Source of the DNA: Listeria monocytogenes
GTDB taxonomy: Bacteria; Bacillota; Bacilli; Lactobacillales; Listeriaceae
Direction: 5' to 3'
Assembly (NCBI RefSeq): GCF_041765605.1
Contig: NZ_CP168900.1
Span: 698,001 to 762,000 of the forward strand
Length of the DNA stretch: 64,000 bases
The notes beneath the pieces are model-generated. The model saw only the letters and a list, made by a program, of their open reading frames with translations. It ran no database searches and was not told the DNA's origin. Shown piece by piece: positions 41,949-51,113 of the stretch (positions within the stretch are counted from its first letter, which is position 1; each line of letters opens with the position of its first letter). Both the position numbers and the translations under genes were made by a program.

Positions 41949-42995
41949 ATGCTAATCCCAGATAATTTGCTACAACCACTCGTCGGAAAAAAACAGATCG
42001 AACCAAAAGAATCGTTAGCAGAAGAATTAGTAGAACTGCCTTTTATTTCACTTTTAATGGAGAATAGCCCTGCGCCGCTCTTAAAGGGAGAAGCGGATAA
42101 CGGAGAACAAGCTACGATACCACTAAAAGAAATCGCCCAACCACTCGTTTCAGCCAAACTACTCGACAATGCACCAGAAACGAAACTGCAAGCAGCACCA
42201 CTCGAACTCAAAGAAGTGAAAGAAACACTTGCGGCAATCGCCAAACAAGCAATTGATCAACCCAAAATTGAAAACGCCCCGCAAGCTGTAGAAACTCCAG
42301 TAACAAATACACCGAAAGAACCCACAAAAAATGCTACCAGAGAGCAACAACCACCACCAGAACTTATCATGCCTACAAAAGAATCATCTAAACTAGCAGA
42401 AAACGTGACCAAAAACCAACCAGTCCTAGCCAAATTACCTCAAGAAAAAGAAGTCGTGCAACTTTTCAAAGCGAGCATTAAAGAGCCAGTAACAGCGAAA
42501 GAGGAAGTTGCCGTCAAAAAGCCCGCAGAATCCAACAACATTTGGCATGATACGGCGAAACAACTCACACCAGCTGCCAAATCTGAAGTCCCAGTGACGT
42601 TAAAACAACTTGATAAAACCATCACCGACCAAATCGAACAGCTACAAAAATTCCAAGTGAAACAAAATAAAGCCTTTTTCGCCATCCAGCCGGAGTCACT
42701 CGGAAAAGTCGAAGTTTTACTTAAAAAAATGCCCGATAAAATATTTGTACATATCGAATATCAGGAGCAAACAGCGAAACAAAAACTCGAACAGATGGCG
42801 CAAGATTTGCATAATCGTTTCCGAGATCGCGGCGTAGAAGTTGCCGTGACAATGACAGAAAAACAAGCACCGAAAGAGAATGGTCAAGGTTCAGAAGGTC
42901 GACACCAAGGTGAATCTAAAAAAGAAAAAGAACGCGAAAATCCACATCAGGAAAGAGCTAAACAAGAAGCATTTGATTTAGAGGAGGAGACGTAA
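41949..42995 (+). CDS. fliK: FliK-like hook-length control protein
   Basis: The 348-residue protein is Lys/Pro/Glu-rich and disordered in the first 210 residues. It ends with a Flg_hook-type C-terminal domain (FFAIQPESLGKVEVLLKKMPDKIFVHIEYQEQTAKQKLEQMAQDLHNRFRDRGVEV) that contacts FlhB. This is the FliK architecture: a ruler plus a switch domain. It precedes flgD and flgE, the classic order. Somewhat short for a ruler. Confidence 0.8.
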   Translation: MLIPDNLLQPLVGKKQIEPKESLAEELVELPFISLLMENSPAPLLKGEADNGEQATIPLKEIAQPLVSAKLLDNAPETKLQAAPLELKEVKETLAAIAKQAIDQPKIENAPQAVETPVTNTPKEPTKNATREQQPPPELIMPTKESSKLAENVTKNQPVLAKLPQEKEVVQLFKASIKEPVTAKEEVAVKKPAESNNIWHDTAKQLTPAAKSEVPVTLKQLDKTITDQIEQLQKFQVKQNKAFFAIQPESLGKVEVLLKKMPDKIFVHIEYQEQTAKQKLEQMAQDLHNRFRDRGVEVAVTMTEKQAPKENGQGSEGRHQGESKKEKERENPHQERAKQEAFDLEEET

Positions 42996-42996
42996 T

Positions 42997-43419
42997 TTGG
43001 ACGGAATTAGTAGTTTATCAGGAGCCGGTCAGGATACAAATAATGTAGTAACATCCAGCGTATCCAAAACCCTTGGCAAAGATGACTTCATGAAACTATT
43101 TTTAACAAGTTTACAATACCAAGACCCATCGAGCCCGCTTGATACAAATGAAATGATGTCACAAATGGCGCAACTTTCCTTAATGGAACAAGTTGCCAAT
43201 ATGACCACTGCCGTAGATAAGCTTTCTGAGCAAGCACAAAACTCCGCCTTGCAATCCGCGGTTAATTTCATCGGCAAAGATATAAAAGGTGTTTCGCTGA
43301 ACGGCGAAGTAATTAGTGGGAAAGTCGAAAGCGTTCAACAAACGACAAACGGCGTCATGCTGAAATTAAAAGATAACGATAGCCTCGTGCCAATGACATA
43401 TGTAACAGAAATTAATTAA
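42997..43419 (+). CDS. flgD: FlgD, hook-cap scaffold protein
   Basis: The 140-residue protein has the FlgD N-terminal region (LGKDDFMKLFLTSLQYQDPSSPLDTNEMMSQMAQLSLMEQVANM) and a short beta domain. The TTG start follows GAGGAGG. It caps the growing hook while FlgE is added. It lacks the long C-terminal FnIII/tudor extension of enteric FlgD, as in Bacillus. Confidence 0.95.
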   Translation: MDGISSLSGAGQDTNNVVTSSVSKTLGKDDFMKLFLTSLQYQDPSSPLDTNEMMSQMAQLSLMEQVANMTTAVDKLSEQAQNSALQSAVNFIGKDIKGVSLNGEVISGKVESVQQTTNGVMLKLKDNDSLVPMTYVTEIN

Positions 43420-43438
43420 AAATTTGGGAGTGTGAATT

Positions 43439-44674
43439 ATGAATCAAACTATGTATACAGCTATTTCTGGGATGAATGCGTTCCAACAAGCATTATCGGT
43501 AACATCAAATAATATTGCCAATGCCAACACGACAGGATACAAAAAACAAAGCGTCGTTTTCAATGATTTACTTTACCAAAATACAATGGGATCTGTTGCA
43601 GGCGGACTTTACGCTGGAACAAACCCAATGAGTTTCGGTTCCGGTTCAAAAATTGGAGCGATTTTAACCGATTATACAGCGGGTTCCCCGACAGCGACGG
43701 GCAGAAACAAAGATGCAGCACTACAAGGTCGCGGCTTTTTCATCGCGGGCGATAATGCAGGGGGCAATATCGTTTACACGCGTGACGGGAGCTTCGCCGT
43801 TTCCGACAACAATTATTTAACTACTCAACAAGGGAAATACGTAATGGGTTACGCAACAGACAAAAATGGCAACGTTTTAAACGGTAATTTGCAACCAATT
43901 CAAATCCCGCTAAATAGCGCAATCCCAGGAGAAGCAACAAAAAACGGTAGCTTAAGCGGTAACATTCCACTAGACTGGGGCGAAAAAGATACGATTTCTT
44001 CCGAGCTTTCTGTATATGATAATGCTGGCGGCAAACATAAACTTCAAGTGAATATGAAAGCTGCTACACCAGATGCGAGCGGTAATGTTTCCTACGAATA
44101 TGAAATCCAAATGGACGGCAAAGCATTAACTCCTCCAGTAACAGGCACACTTAATTACAATGCGCAGGGCGAACTAACAAACCCAGACGCACTTAAAAAT
44201 ATTCAAATCAATTCCACAGTAAACGGCAAACAAGTCAATATGGGCTTAAACCTAAGTGGCTTAACCAACTACGGAACAAACCAAGTATTCTCACCAACTT
44301 CTGACGGTAAAGGCGCTGCAACTGTAAAAGACTACGCAGTTACCGATTCTGGCTATATTGCAGTGAGTTACTCAGATGGTACCGTTATTCCAGTTGCCCA
44401 ACTTGCGGTGGCTACTTTCTCCAATGAAGACGGTTTAGTCAAAATGGGGAACGGCGAATATGTTCCAGGATTATCTTCTGGCGATGCAGTATACGGCGTT
44501 GCTGGCCAAAATGGCGCTGGCGGAATTAGCGGTTCTTCTCTAGAAGGTTCAAACGTAGACTTGTCCCGCGAATTCGTTAACTTAATGACATACCAAAGTG
44601 GTTTCCAAGGGAATACAAAAGTTATTCGTGTGGCGGATGACGTGATGAAACAAATTGTGAACTTGATTCAGTAG
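43439..44674 (+). CDS. flgE: FlgE, hook protein
   Basis: The 411-residue protein has the N-terminal AISGMNAFQQALSVTSNNIANANTTGYKKQ signature and C-terminal GSNVDLSREFVNLMTYQSGFQGNTKVIRVADDVMKQIV helix. Central beta domains are of the usual hook size. It polymerises into the hook. ATG 43439 follows TTGGGAG. Confidence 0.95.
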   Translation: MNQTMYTAISGMNAFQQALSVTSNNIANANTTGYKKQSVVFNDLLYQNTMGSVAGGLYAGTNPMSFGSGSKIGAILTDYTAGSPTATGRNKDAALQGRGFFIAGDNAGGNIVYTRDGSFAVSDNNYLTTQQGKYVMGYATDKNGNVLNGNLQPIQIPLNSAIPGEATKNGSLSGNIPLDWGEKDTISSELSVYDNAGGKHKLQVNMKAATPDASGNVSYEYEIQMDGKALTPPVTGTLNYNAQGELTNPDALKNIQINSTVNGKQVNMGLNLSGLTNYGTNQVFSPTSDGKGAATVKDYAVTDSGYIAVSYSDGTVIPVAQLAVATFSNEDGLVKMGNGEYVPGLSSGDAVYGVAGQNGAGGISGSSLEGSNVDLSREFVNLMTYQSGFQGNTKVIRVADDVMKQIVNLIQ

Positions 44675-44687
44675 GGAGTTTAGCTAA

Positions 44688-44924
44688 ATGAAAATTAATC
44701 ATACTATTCCACTCAGAATCGACTTCGAATTAGGACGTACGAAACAGCCAGTCGGTAGTTTGCTAGATGTAAAAAAAGGGACCGTTTTTCGGTTAGAAGA
44801 TTCCACAGCTAATGTGGTTAAAATTACGATTTCAGGCAAATGCATCGGTTACGGCGAGATTTTGACAAAAGACGGCAAGATGTTTGTCAAAATAACGAAA
44901 TTAGGAGAGGGAAGTTCTTCATGA
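44688..44924 (+). CDS. FliN-like SpoA-domain protein (second copy)
   Basis: The 78-residue protein is almost only a SpoA domain (IPLRIDFELGRTKQPVGSLLDVKKGTVFRLEDS, then GKCIGYGEILTKDGKMFVKIT). It lies between flgE and fliM, 20 bases before the fliM start. It probably binds FliM and FliY in the C-ring. Three SpoA-bearing proteins besides FliM is more than most bacteria have. Confidence 0.8.
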   Translation: MKINHTIPLRIDFELGRTKQPVGSLLDVKKGTVFRLEDSTANVVKITISGKCIGYGEILTKDGKMFVKITKLGEGSSS

Positions 44925-44944
44925 GAGCTAGGGAGTGACAAAAA

Positions 44945-45937
44945 ATGAGCGATAAATTAAGTCAAGAACAAATTGACGCCCTGCTTTCCCAAATAAGTGA
45001 AGGTAAGGTAGTTGATGAAAGTACGGAAATTGGCGACTTTGGGCGCTTTCATCCCTATGACTTTCATAAACCAGAGAAATTTGGTGCAGAACACCTCGAA
45101 AGCTTAAAGACGATTGCATCCGCTTTTACGAAAAAAAGTATGGAGTTTGTTTCCCAGCGTATCCGGATTCCAATTCATACCGAAGCAACCCTTGCAGATC
45201 AAGTTTCTTTTGCGAGTGGTTATATCGAGACAATGCCGAACGATAGCTACATTTTCTGCATTATCGACCTTGGTAATCCGGAGCTCGGTCAAATTATTAT
45301 CGAACTCGATTTAGCCTATATCATTTATATTCATGAATGCTTATCTGGCGGGAATCCAAAACGAAAATTGAGCGAGCGCAGACTTTTATCTGTTTTTGAA
45401 GAGCTGACGTTGAAATCTATTTTAGAAAAATTCTGCGAAGCACTCAAAGACAGTTTTAAATCGGTGCATCCAATCTCACCAGAAATCGTTAATATCGAAA
45501 CTAACCCAGCACTTCTACGTGTCACGTCACCGAACGACATGATGGCGCTTGTCAGTGTTGATATTAAATCAGAGTTTTGGATTAGTACAATGCGTATTGG
45601 CGTGCCATTTTTCTCGGTGGAAGAGATTATGAATAAGCTGGAAAATGTTGTGGAATATACGTTTGATAAACGGCGGAACTTTGATGCGGAAGTCGAGCAA
45701 GAATTGCATCAAGTCGAGAAAGAAGCACGCATCCGTGTAGGTGAAATTAAAACAACGTGGAAAGAACTGAATAAGCTTGAAGTAGGCGACGTCCTTCTAA
45801 CAGAAACACACATACGCGATACACTCAAAGGTTACGTCACCGAAAAATGGAAATTTGAATGTTATATGGGAAAAAGTGGTAACCAAAAAGCCGTTAAATT
45901 TATGCGTCATACAGGGCGGACAGAGCAGGAGAGGTAG
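44945..45937 (+). CDS. fliM: FliM, flagellar switch protein
   Basis: The 330-residue protein has the N-terminal CheY-P-binding peptide LSQEQIDALLSQI, a CheC-like middle domain (GNPKRKLSERRL-SVFEELTLKSILEKF region) and a C-terminal SpoA domain. It links FliG to the FliN ring and receives CheY-P. It ends 2 bases before the fliY start. Confidence 0.95.
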   Translation: MSDKLSQEQIDALLSQISEGKVVDESTEIGDFGRFHPYDFHKPEKFGAEHLESLKTIASAFTKKSMEFVSQRIRIPIHTEATLADQVSFASGYIETMPNDSYIFCIIDLGNPELGQIIIELDLAYIIYIHECLSGGNPKRKLSERRLLSVFEELTLKSILEKFCEALKDSFKSVHPISPEIVNIETNPALLRVTSPNDMMALVSVDIKSEFWISTMRIGVPFFSVEEIMNKLENVVEYTFDKRRNFDAEVEQELHQVEKEARIRVGEIKTTWKELNKLEVGDVLLTETHIRDTLKGYVTEKWKFECYMGKSGNQKAVKFMRHTGRTEQER

Positions 45938-45939
45938 AA

Positions 45940-47487
45940 GTGGAGCAATTACTAGAGAAAAATATCACGCAAATGGAACTAGATGTGATAGGAGAAATCG
46001 CCAATATTTCGTTTGGCTCAGCTTCTACGGTCTTATCTGATTTACTACACCAACAAGTCACTATTTCGACGCCAAAAGTTGAGATTGTTGATTTATATAA
46101 TACGAAAGACATTGATATTCCACATGTCGTGTTAGAAGTGAATTTCCATAAAGGAATCGAAATGCGGAATTTATTTGTTCTGCAATCAGAAGTGGCTGCG
46201 GCTATCGCGGACTTAATGATGATGGGTGATGGAAACATTGACCCGAATGAAGAACTTTCAGAACTTCATCTCAGCGCCGTGCAAGAAGCGATGAACCAAA
46301 TGATGGGACATTCCGCCACTGCGATGAGCAATATGTTTGGCGAAATGATTGATATTACGACACCAGACATTAAAGTAATCGCGCTAAAAGAACAATTAGA
46401 AGATACGAACGACCAAACAATGATAAAAGTCGGCTTTGACTTAATTATCGGCGACTTAATCACATCGAATTTAATGCAACTCATCCCTATTGATAAAGGG
46501 CATGAACTTGCAAAAAGATTACTTGGCGACGCAGTTCCAGAGCCAGAACCAGTAAAAGAAGAAATCAGCTTAACGGCCGAAGAGTTAGATGTCTTTTTAG
46601 AAGTATGTAATATTGGCATCGGTTCAGCTTCGACCGTTCTATCCAAATTGCTTAATCGCAAAGTTTCCTTACAAATCCCAACTGCACGCGTAATTGATAG
46701 CAAAGAGTTCGAGTTTAATGAACGTCCTTGCTTAGTGACGAGTGTGGAATTTGTCGAAGGGCTGCGCTCAAGCAACACATTTATCATTAGCAAAAATGCC
46801 GCGCTAATTATGGCAGATTTAATGATGATGGGAGACGGTTTGGTTCAAGAAGATGCAGAACTGACGGAACTTGAAGTCAGCGCAGTGCAAGAATTAATGA
46901 ACCAGATGATGGGCTTCTCAGCGACAGCAATGTCAGAAATGCTCGGAACAAAAATTGATATTAGCCCACCTACAATGGAATTTTGCAATTTCGGCGATAC
47001 GATGATTCAAAAAAATATTGAAGAAGGAAAAACTGTCGAAGTCATCTTCCCGCTTGAAGTAGAAGGACTATTAAAAACGCCAATGTACCAAATTTTTAAT
47101 CCAGCGGCAGCAAAAGAAATGGCGCAATTGATGCTTGGGATTCAGGCGAAAGAAGTCGCAGAGAAAGAAGCAACGACTCCGGCAGAAATAATCGAACCAG
47201 AAAAGCCAGCTGAACCAGTGCATCAAGCGGTAATCGAAGAAAAAGAAACACTTTCCGAAATGGAACAAATTTTGGAAGATATTCCTGTAACGCTTGAAGT
47301 GGTATTTGGAACAGCAAAAGTAAAACTGGAGAAATTTATCTCTTGGTGTGAAAAAGATGTGATTATCCTAAAAGAGAGCATGAACGAACCGCTTGTCTTA
47401 GCGCTAAATGGCGTGACGATTGGCAAAGGAATTTTAGTTCGCGTGGATGATCATTTTGGTATACAAATGACGGAGTTAGTAAGGTGA
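45940..47487 (+). CDS. fliY: FliY, switch protein with two CheC-like phosphatase domains and FliN tail
   Basis: The 515-residue protein has two tandem CheC-like units, each with the S-x3-E-x2-N phosphatase motif (SAVQEAMNQMMG and SAVQELMNQMMG) and a matching SASTVLSDLL/SASTVLSKLL helix. A Glu/Pro linker and a C-terminal SpoA domain (VTLEVVFGTAKVKLEKFISW) follow. No CheC, CheX or CheZ is seen in the window, so FliY is the likely CheY-P phosphatase. GTG start; stop overlaps the next GTG. Confidence 0.92.
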   Translation: MEQLLEKNITQMELDVIGEIANISFGSASTVLSDLLHQQVTISTPKVEIVDLYNTKDIDIPHVVLEVNFHKGIEMRNLFVLQSEVAAAIADLMMMGDGNIDPNEELSELHLSAVQEAMNQMMGHSATAMSNMFGEMIDITTPDIKVIALKEQLEDTNDQTMIKVGFDLIIGDLITSNLMQLIPIDKGHELAKRLLGDAVPEPEPVKEEISLTAEELDVFLEVCNIGIGSASTVLSKLLNRKVSLQIPTARVIDSKEFEFNERPCLVTSVEFVEGLRSSNTFIISKNAALIMADLMMMGDGLVQEDAELTELEVSAVQELMNQMMGFSATAMSEMLGTKIDISPPTMEFCNFGDTMIQKNIEEGKTVEVIFPLEVEGLLKTPMYQIFNPAAAKEMAQLMLGIQAKEVAEKEATTPAEIIEPEKPAEPVHQAVIEEKETLSEMEQILEDIPVTLEVVFGTAKVKLEKFISWCEKDVIILKESMNEPLVLALNGVTIGKGILVRVDDHFGIQMTELVR

Positions 47488-48896
47488 AAAATGTGCGGAA
47501 ACTTGGACTGATGACAATTTTATTTTGGCTGTTTTTTTCGGTTCAAGCATTTGCAGCAGATCCTGAACCCCCGATAATATCGCTTGAGGGCGAACAACGT
47601 GTTTTTACATCTGGTGAAGTGATTTCGTTTCATATCGAAAATGCGGCTGACTTGAAAATTATTCTGGTGAATGAACATGGGCAGAGAAAGCTTCTAGACG
47701 AGGAAACGTATATGGTGACAGATTGGGATTTGGACGGGAGTTACCGGGCTGAATTTTATCAAGCAAATATGTCGAAACCGTTTGTTACTGTGGAAGATTT
47801 ATTTGAAGTGAAACAGCTTGAGGATGTTGCGAAAGATGAAACGGCGCCGAGCTTGAAAACGATAGAAATTACGCACGATGAAGATGTCTTGTTAACGAGT
47901 GTACTACATGTATCAGCCGATTTAGATGACGCAGAATCTGGCGTGAAACAAGCGACTTTACTTGTTCATAGCGAATCGAATGAATCCGAAATCGAACTCA
48001 TTCGCAACAACTATACAGGGAAGTTTGCTGCAGAAATACCTTTAGAAAAATTCCAACTGGGTGAAAAACTCACTTTTCAACTGCAACTAGTTGATTTTGC
48101 CGAGAATGAAATCATAGTGGACTTAGAAAATACTGTTCAACTATATCAACCAAAAACGCCTATTTTAAGTTATGACGGTAGTGACATCACGAACGTCCAG
48201 AAAAAAATCGGCCAAGTCGGCAAACAAATCGAGCTAACTCTCGACAAATATACAACTGAATTTCCAGAACTAGCAACAGAGACCGGCAAAATAATCCCAC
48301 TAATATGGCAAAAAACGGCAACTGAATGGAAGGGAAGCCTAATTTTACCGAGCGAATTATCCGGTGAAATCATTCATATTCAAGGAATGGATCAACACCT
48401 GCTTGTTCGCGCCACTAGTGAACCTTTTGGCGATGTTCAGTTAGTCAACAATGCCATTTTAACCGGAACTATTCTTCCGGATTTCACACTTATTTCCAAT
48501 CTTTATATTGAAGTAAACGGTCAAAAATTTTCCGTCGAACGAGCGGACAACCGTTTCAAAAGTGCAGAAATAACCACCACAGGCAAAATAGTGCTCCACT
48601 GGACAGACTGGGACGGCCAAGTTTATTCCAAGCAAATGAATCAAGAAATCAAGCCTGTGATCGAAATGCCAGGTAAAGAAATAATCGCACCACCACCAGT
48701 AATACCGAACGAAAAAGCGCAGATACTAACATCACCAGCTCTTAAGCCATCTGTTGAGTCACATGAAGATACCCCCAAAAAGCAGGTGAAAAAGGAAACC
48801 TCAACTAAAGACAAGTCAAGCAGTATCCCGTTTTGGATTCCGGCGCTCATGATTATTGGCGTTATTATTTTTTCGGGTAATAGAGCAATGAAATAA
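47484..48896 (+). CDS. secreted/membrane-anchored protein of unknown function in the motility operon
   Basis: GTG 47484 overlaps the fliY stop by 4 bases. The 470-residue protein has a signal peptide (LMTILFWLFFSVQAFAADPEPP, cut near residue 25), an extracytoplasmic beta-rich region resembling Ig-like domains (about residues 28-380), a Lys/Pro-rich linker, and a C-terminal membrane helix (IPFWIPALMIIGVIIFS). No LPXTG motif. It would sit on the outer membrane face, within the wall, possibly near the basal body. No known flagellar protein matches. Confidence 0.65.
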   Translation: MKNVRKLGLMTILFWLFFSVQAFAADPEPPIISLEGEQRVFTSGEVISFHIENAADLKIILVNEHGQRKLLDEETYMVTDWDLDGSYRAEFYQANMSKPFVTVEDLFEVKQLEDVAKDETAPSLKTIEITHDEDVLLTSVLHVSADLDDAESGVKQATLLVHSESNESEIELIRNNYTGKFAAEIPLEKFQLGEKLTFQLQLVDFAENEIIVDLENTVQLYQPKTPILSYDGSDITNVQKKIGQVGKQIELTLDKYTTEFPELATETGKIIPLIWQKTATEWKGSLILPSELSGEIIHIQGMDQHLLVRATSEPFGDVQLVNNAILTGTILPDFTLISNLYIEVNGQKFSVERADNRFKSAEITTTGKIVLHWTDWDGQVYSKQMNQEIKPVIEMPGKEIIAPPPVIPNEKAQILTSPALKPSVESHEDTPKKQVKKETSTKDKSSSIPFWIPALMIIGVIIFSGNRAMK

Positions 48897-48918
48897 AAGC
48901 AGAAGTGAGGTGGACGGA

Positions 48919-50085
48919 ATGAAAATAGATGGCATTCAAGAATCTGCAGAAAATCGTAATCAACTAGAACGGGAACTCATTAAACAAAATCCAGTTGTAA
49001 AAGAAGGTACGATAAAAGCGCAAATGAATACAGAAGTAGCCGTACCGAAAACACCGCCAGTATCATTCTCTTTTAAAGAACTAAGCAGCTTACAACTAAA
49101 CGGGACAAGCGCAGCAAGTTTAGAATTATATATGAAATTAATGATGAACAATGCTAAAAAAGCGAATGATTTAATCTTTTACGTGATGCGGGCGGGAATA
49201 AAAAATCCAACTGATTCTACAAAATGGCAAACAGTCAGAAGCGAGATTAGTAGCCAATTAAGTACGATTCTAATGAAACAACATAATTTTGAAGCGTATT
49301 TTTCTGAAAATCCCGCGAATCAAAAATTATTTTTAGCCAATCAAAAAATTATGAACGAAATATCCTTTTTGCTAAAAATGTTGCCAACCTTAACTTTTGA
49401 AACAACAGGAAAATACGACTTCTTGCGCATGATGCAAATAGCTTCTGGCAATATGGAGACAGGAATCCAAATGATGCGTGAATTCCAAGGACATATCGAA
49501 CATGCGACAAGACTAGACCCGATTGTTGACGCCAGACAAGAAACGAACTGGATGATCAAAGTGTTACGCGAATTTGGCAATATGTTCCAATCGCGCCACT
49601 TATTACCATATGAATTACAAGCAGAAAATATCAATATTTGGAAATTAGGTAGCGAATACTTAAAACTCATGAACCAGCTTTTACCGCAAATTGGCGCATT
49701 TCCAAATGGGAATATCAAAATTTTTCACCAACAAGCGACCAAACCATTAACGGAACTTTTCCAAGAACTGCAACGCTTGGCAGACGGACAAATGACGCAA
49801 GGTGGGATTGCGGTTATTTTAGACCGGATGCAAGGCCAACTTACACGACTCGCACAACTGTTTCAAAAAATGGAAATCGAAGCAGGTTTCACCGATACAG
49901 AACGAATTTTAGGTAGCGTGGACGCCGAATTCGCGAGTGATATGACAAAAATGATGCTACTCGCACAACAAGAAATGTCATTTTTTGATTTATTAGTAAA
50001 AGATTTCCGAAGTGTTTCCAAACAACCAATATTTTTCATGATAGTTGCTATATTTATTATTTTATTATTAATTATTTTATTTTAA
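48919..50085 (+). CDS. tail-anchored helical protein of unknown function in the motility operon
   Basis: The start is ATG 48919 after GTGAGGTGG; the GTG at 48910 is part of the ribosome binding site. The 388-residue protein has an N-terminal disordered stretch, a long helical region (residues about 70-365) and one C-terminal hydrophobic helix (FFMIVAIFIILLLIILF), so it is probably tail-anchored with the bulk in the cytoplasm. It lies after the secreted protein of the operon. MogR boxes overlap its stop. Family not recognised. Confidence 0.6.
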   Translation: MKIDGIQESAENRNQLERELIKQNPVVKEGTIKAQMNTEVAVPKTPPVSFSFKELSSLQLNGTSAASLELYMKLMMNNAKKANDLIFYVMRAGIKNPTDSTKWQTVRSEISSQLSTILMKQHNFEAYFSENPANQKLFLANQKIMNEISFLLKMLPTLTFETTGKYDFLRMMQIASGNMETGIQMMREFQGHIEHATRLDPIVDARQETNWMIKVLREFGNMFQSRHLLPYELQAENINIWKLGSEYLKLMNQLLPQIGAFPNGNIKIFHQQATKPLTELFQELQRLADGQMTQGGIAVILDRMQGQLTRLAQLFQKMEIEAGFTDTERILGSVDAEFASDMTKMMLLAQQEMSFFDLLVKDFRSVSKQPIFFMIVAIFIILLLIILF

Positions 50086-50106
50086 AAAAGATATTTTTTG
50101 AAAAAA
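50075..50106. promoter_or_regulatory. two MogR boxes at an internal promoter
   Basis: TTTTATTTTAAAA (50075-50087, across the upstream stop codon) and TTTTTTGAAAAAA (50094-50106) match TTTT-N5-AAAA. A TATAAT at 50132-50137 suggests a promoter for the gene at 50192; its -35 is poor. Confidence 0.7.
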
Positions 50107-50191
50107 TATATACTTTTTCAGGTTGTTTCAGTATAATTAAATAGAAAAATAAGGTTTAGAAAGCGAAAATGAGTTTTTCGGGGGAAAAAGG

Positions 50192-50656
50192 ATGAATAAT
50201 GTTTCAATTGGCCAAATTTCGCAGTCCAAACAGACGAATGTAGTTAGGGGAATGCAAGAATTAAATCAAACACAACAGCTTTATTTTGAACAAATGAAGG
50301 CAAATGGCAAGAAACAAACTCCTTCCCTGACTGAAATTAACGAACTAATCACGAATGTCACAGATAAAAAGTCACTCGTTGAAATGGATATGACGGTAGA
50401 TAATGTTTTGAGCTATAAAAAAGCAGTCCAAACATTTTTGAATTTTTATGTGAATAATGTGATGGATTACGACAATATAGAAAGCCGCCATCCAAAATAC
50501 GGTTTTTCGCAAAAAATGACGATTTTAAAGCAAGTAGAAAAACAAACCAATGAACTCGATGATGTAATGAATTTAATTGATACAAAAACTGGACATTTAG
50601 ACATGCTAAACCGTATTGGTGAGATTACTGGCATGATTCTTGATGTCGTATTGTAG
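50192..50656 (+). CDS. YaaR-like (DUF327) protein
   Basis: The 154-residue all-helical protein has an N-terminal Gln/Asn-rich part and a helical core (VLSYKKAVQTFLNFYVNNVMDY, LDMLNRIGEITGMILDVVL) matching the DUF327/YaaR pattern. Function unknown in any bacterium to my knowledge. It starts a transcription unit with its own MogR boxes and precedes the FlgN-like gene, so it is likely flagellum-related here. Confidence 0.65.
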   Translation: MNNVSIGQISQSKQTNVVRGMQELNQTQQLYFEQMKANGKKQTPSLTEINELITNVTDKKSLVEMDMTVDNVLSYKKAVQTFLNFYVNNVMDYDNIESRHPKYGFSQKMTILKQVEKQTNELDDVMNLIDTKTGHLDMLNRIGEITGMILDVVL

Positions 50657-50665
50657 GTGATGGGA

Positions 50666-51094
50666 ATGCAAAACGAATTAATCAATCAATTAGAAATTTT
50701 AATCGAAAAAAATGTCAAAGCGACCGATGCAGCAATTTTACTCGGGAAATTAGTGCAAGAGGAGAACTGGATTGAAGCGGAAGAGCGTCAACTAGGACTA
50801 CAGCGTGAACTTGCCGCTTTGCAAAACGAATATCAAGCTTTAAAAACAATCATTGGCGAAGATAATACGCTTAGAACTCTCCAAAATACTTGGACACCTG
50901 CGGAAAATGCCATTATAGATGAACGGAAAAAAATGCTACTTGAAAAAGAAAACCTTTTACGAGTAAGTGTTACGGAAAACCAAATTAGAACAGAAATGCA
51001 ATTGGCTTTTTCAGAACATATGGTGGATGTTATTACGGGGCACCACGCGGAAACACAAGCAGAAAATAATATGATGATAAACGAGACTTTTTAA
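50666..51094 (+). CDS. FlgN-like export chaperone
   Basis: I use ATG 50666 (MQNELINQ), 6 bases after AGGTG; a GTG at 50657 and an ATG at 50660 overlap the ribosome binding site. The 142-residue helical, coiled-coil protein sits right before flgK and flgL. Size, helicity and place match FlgN, the chaperone for the hook-filament junction proteins. Sequence conservation in FlgN is low, so position is the main evidence. Confidence 0.7.
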   Translation: MQNELINQLEILIEKNVKATDAAILLGKLVQEENWIEAEERQLGLQRELAALQNEYQALKTIIGEDNTLRTLQNTWTPAENAIIDERKKMLLEKENLLRVSVTENQIRTEMQLAFSEHMVDVITGHHAETQAENNMMINETF

Positions 51095-51113
51095 GTAAAC
51101 GGAGGGATTTTTT

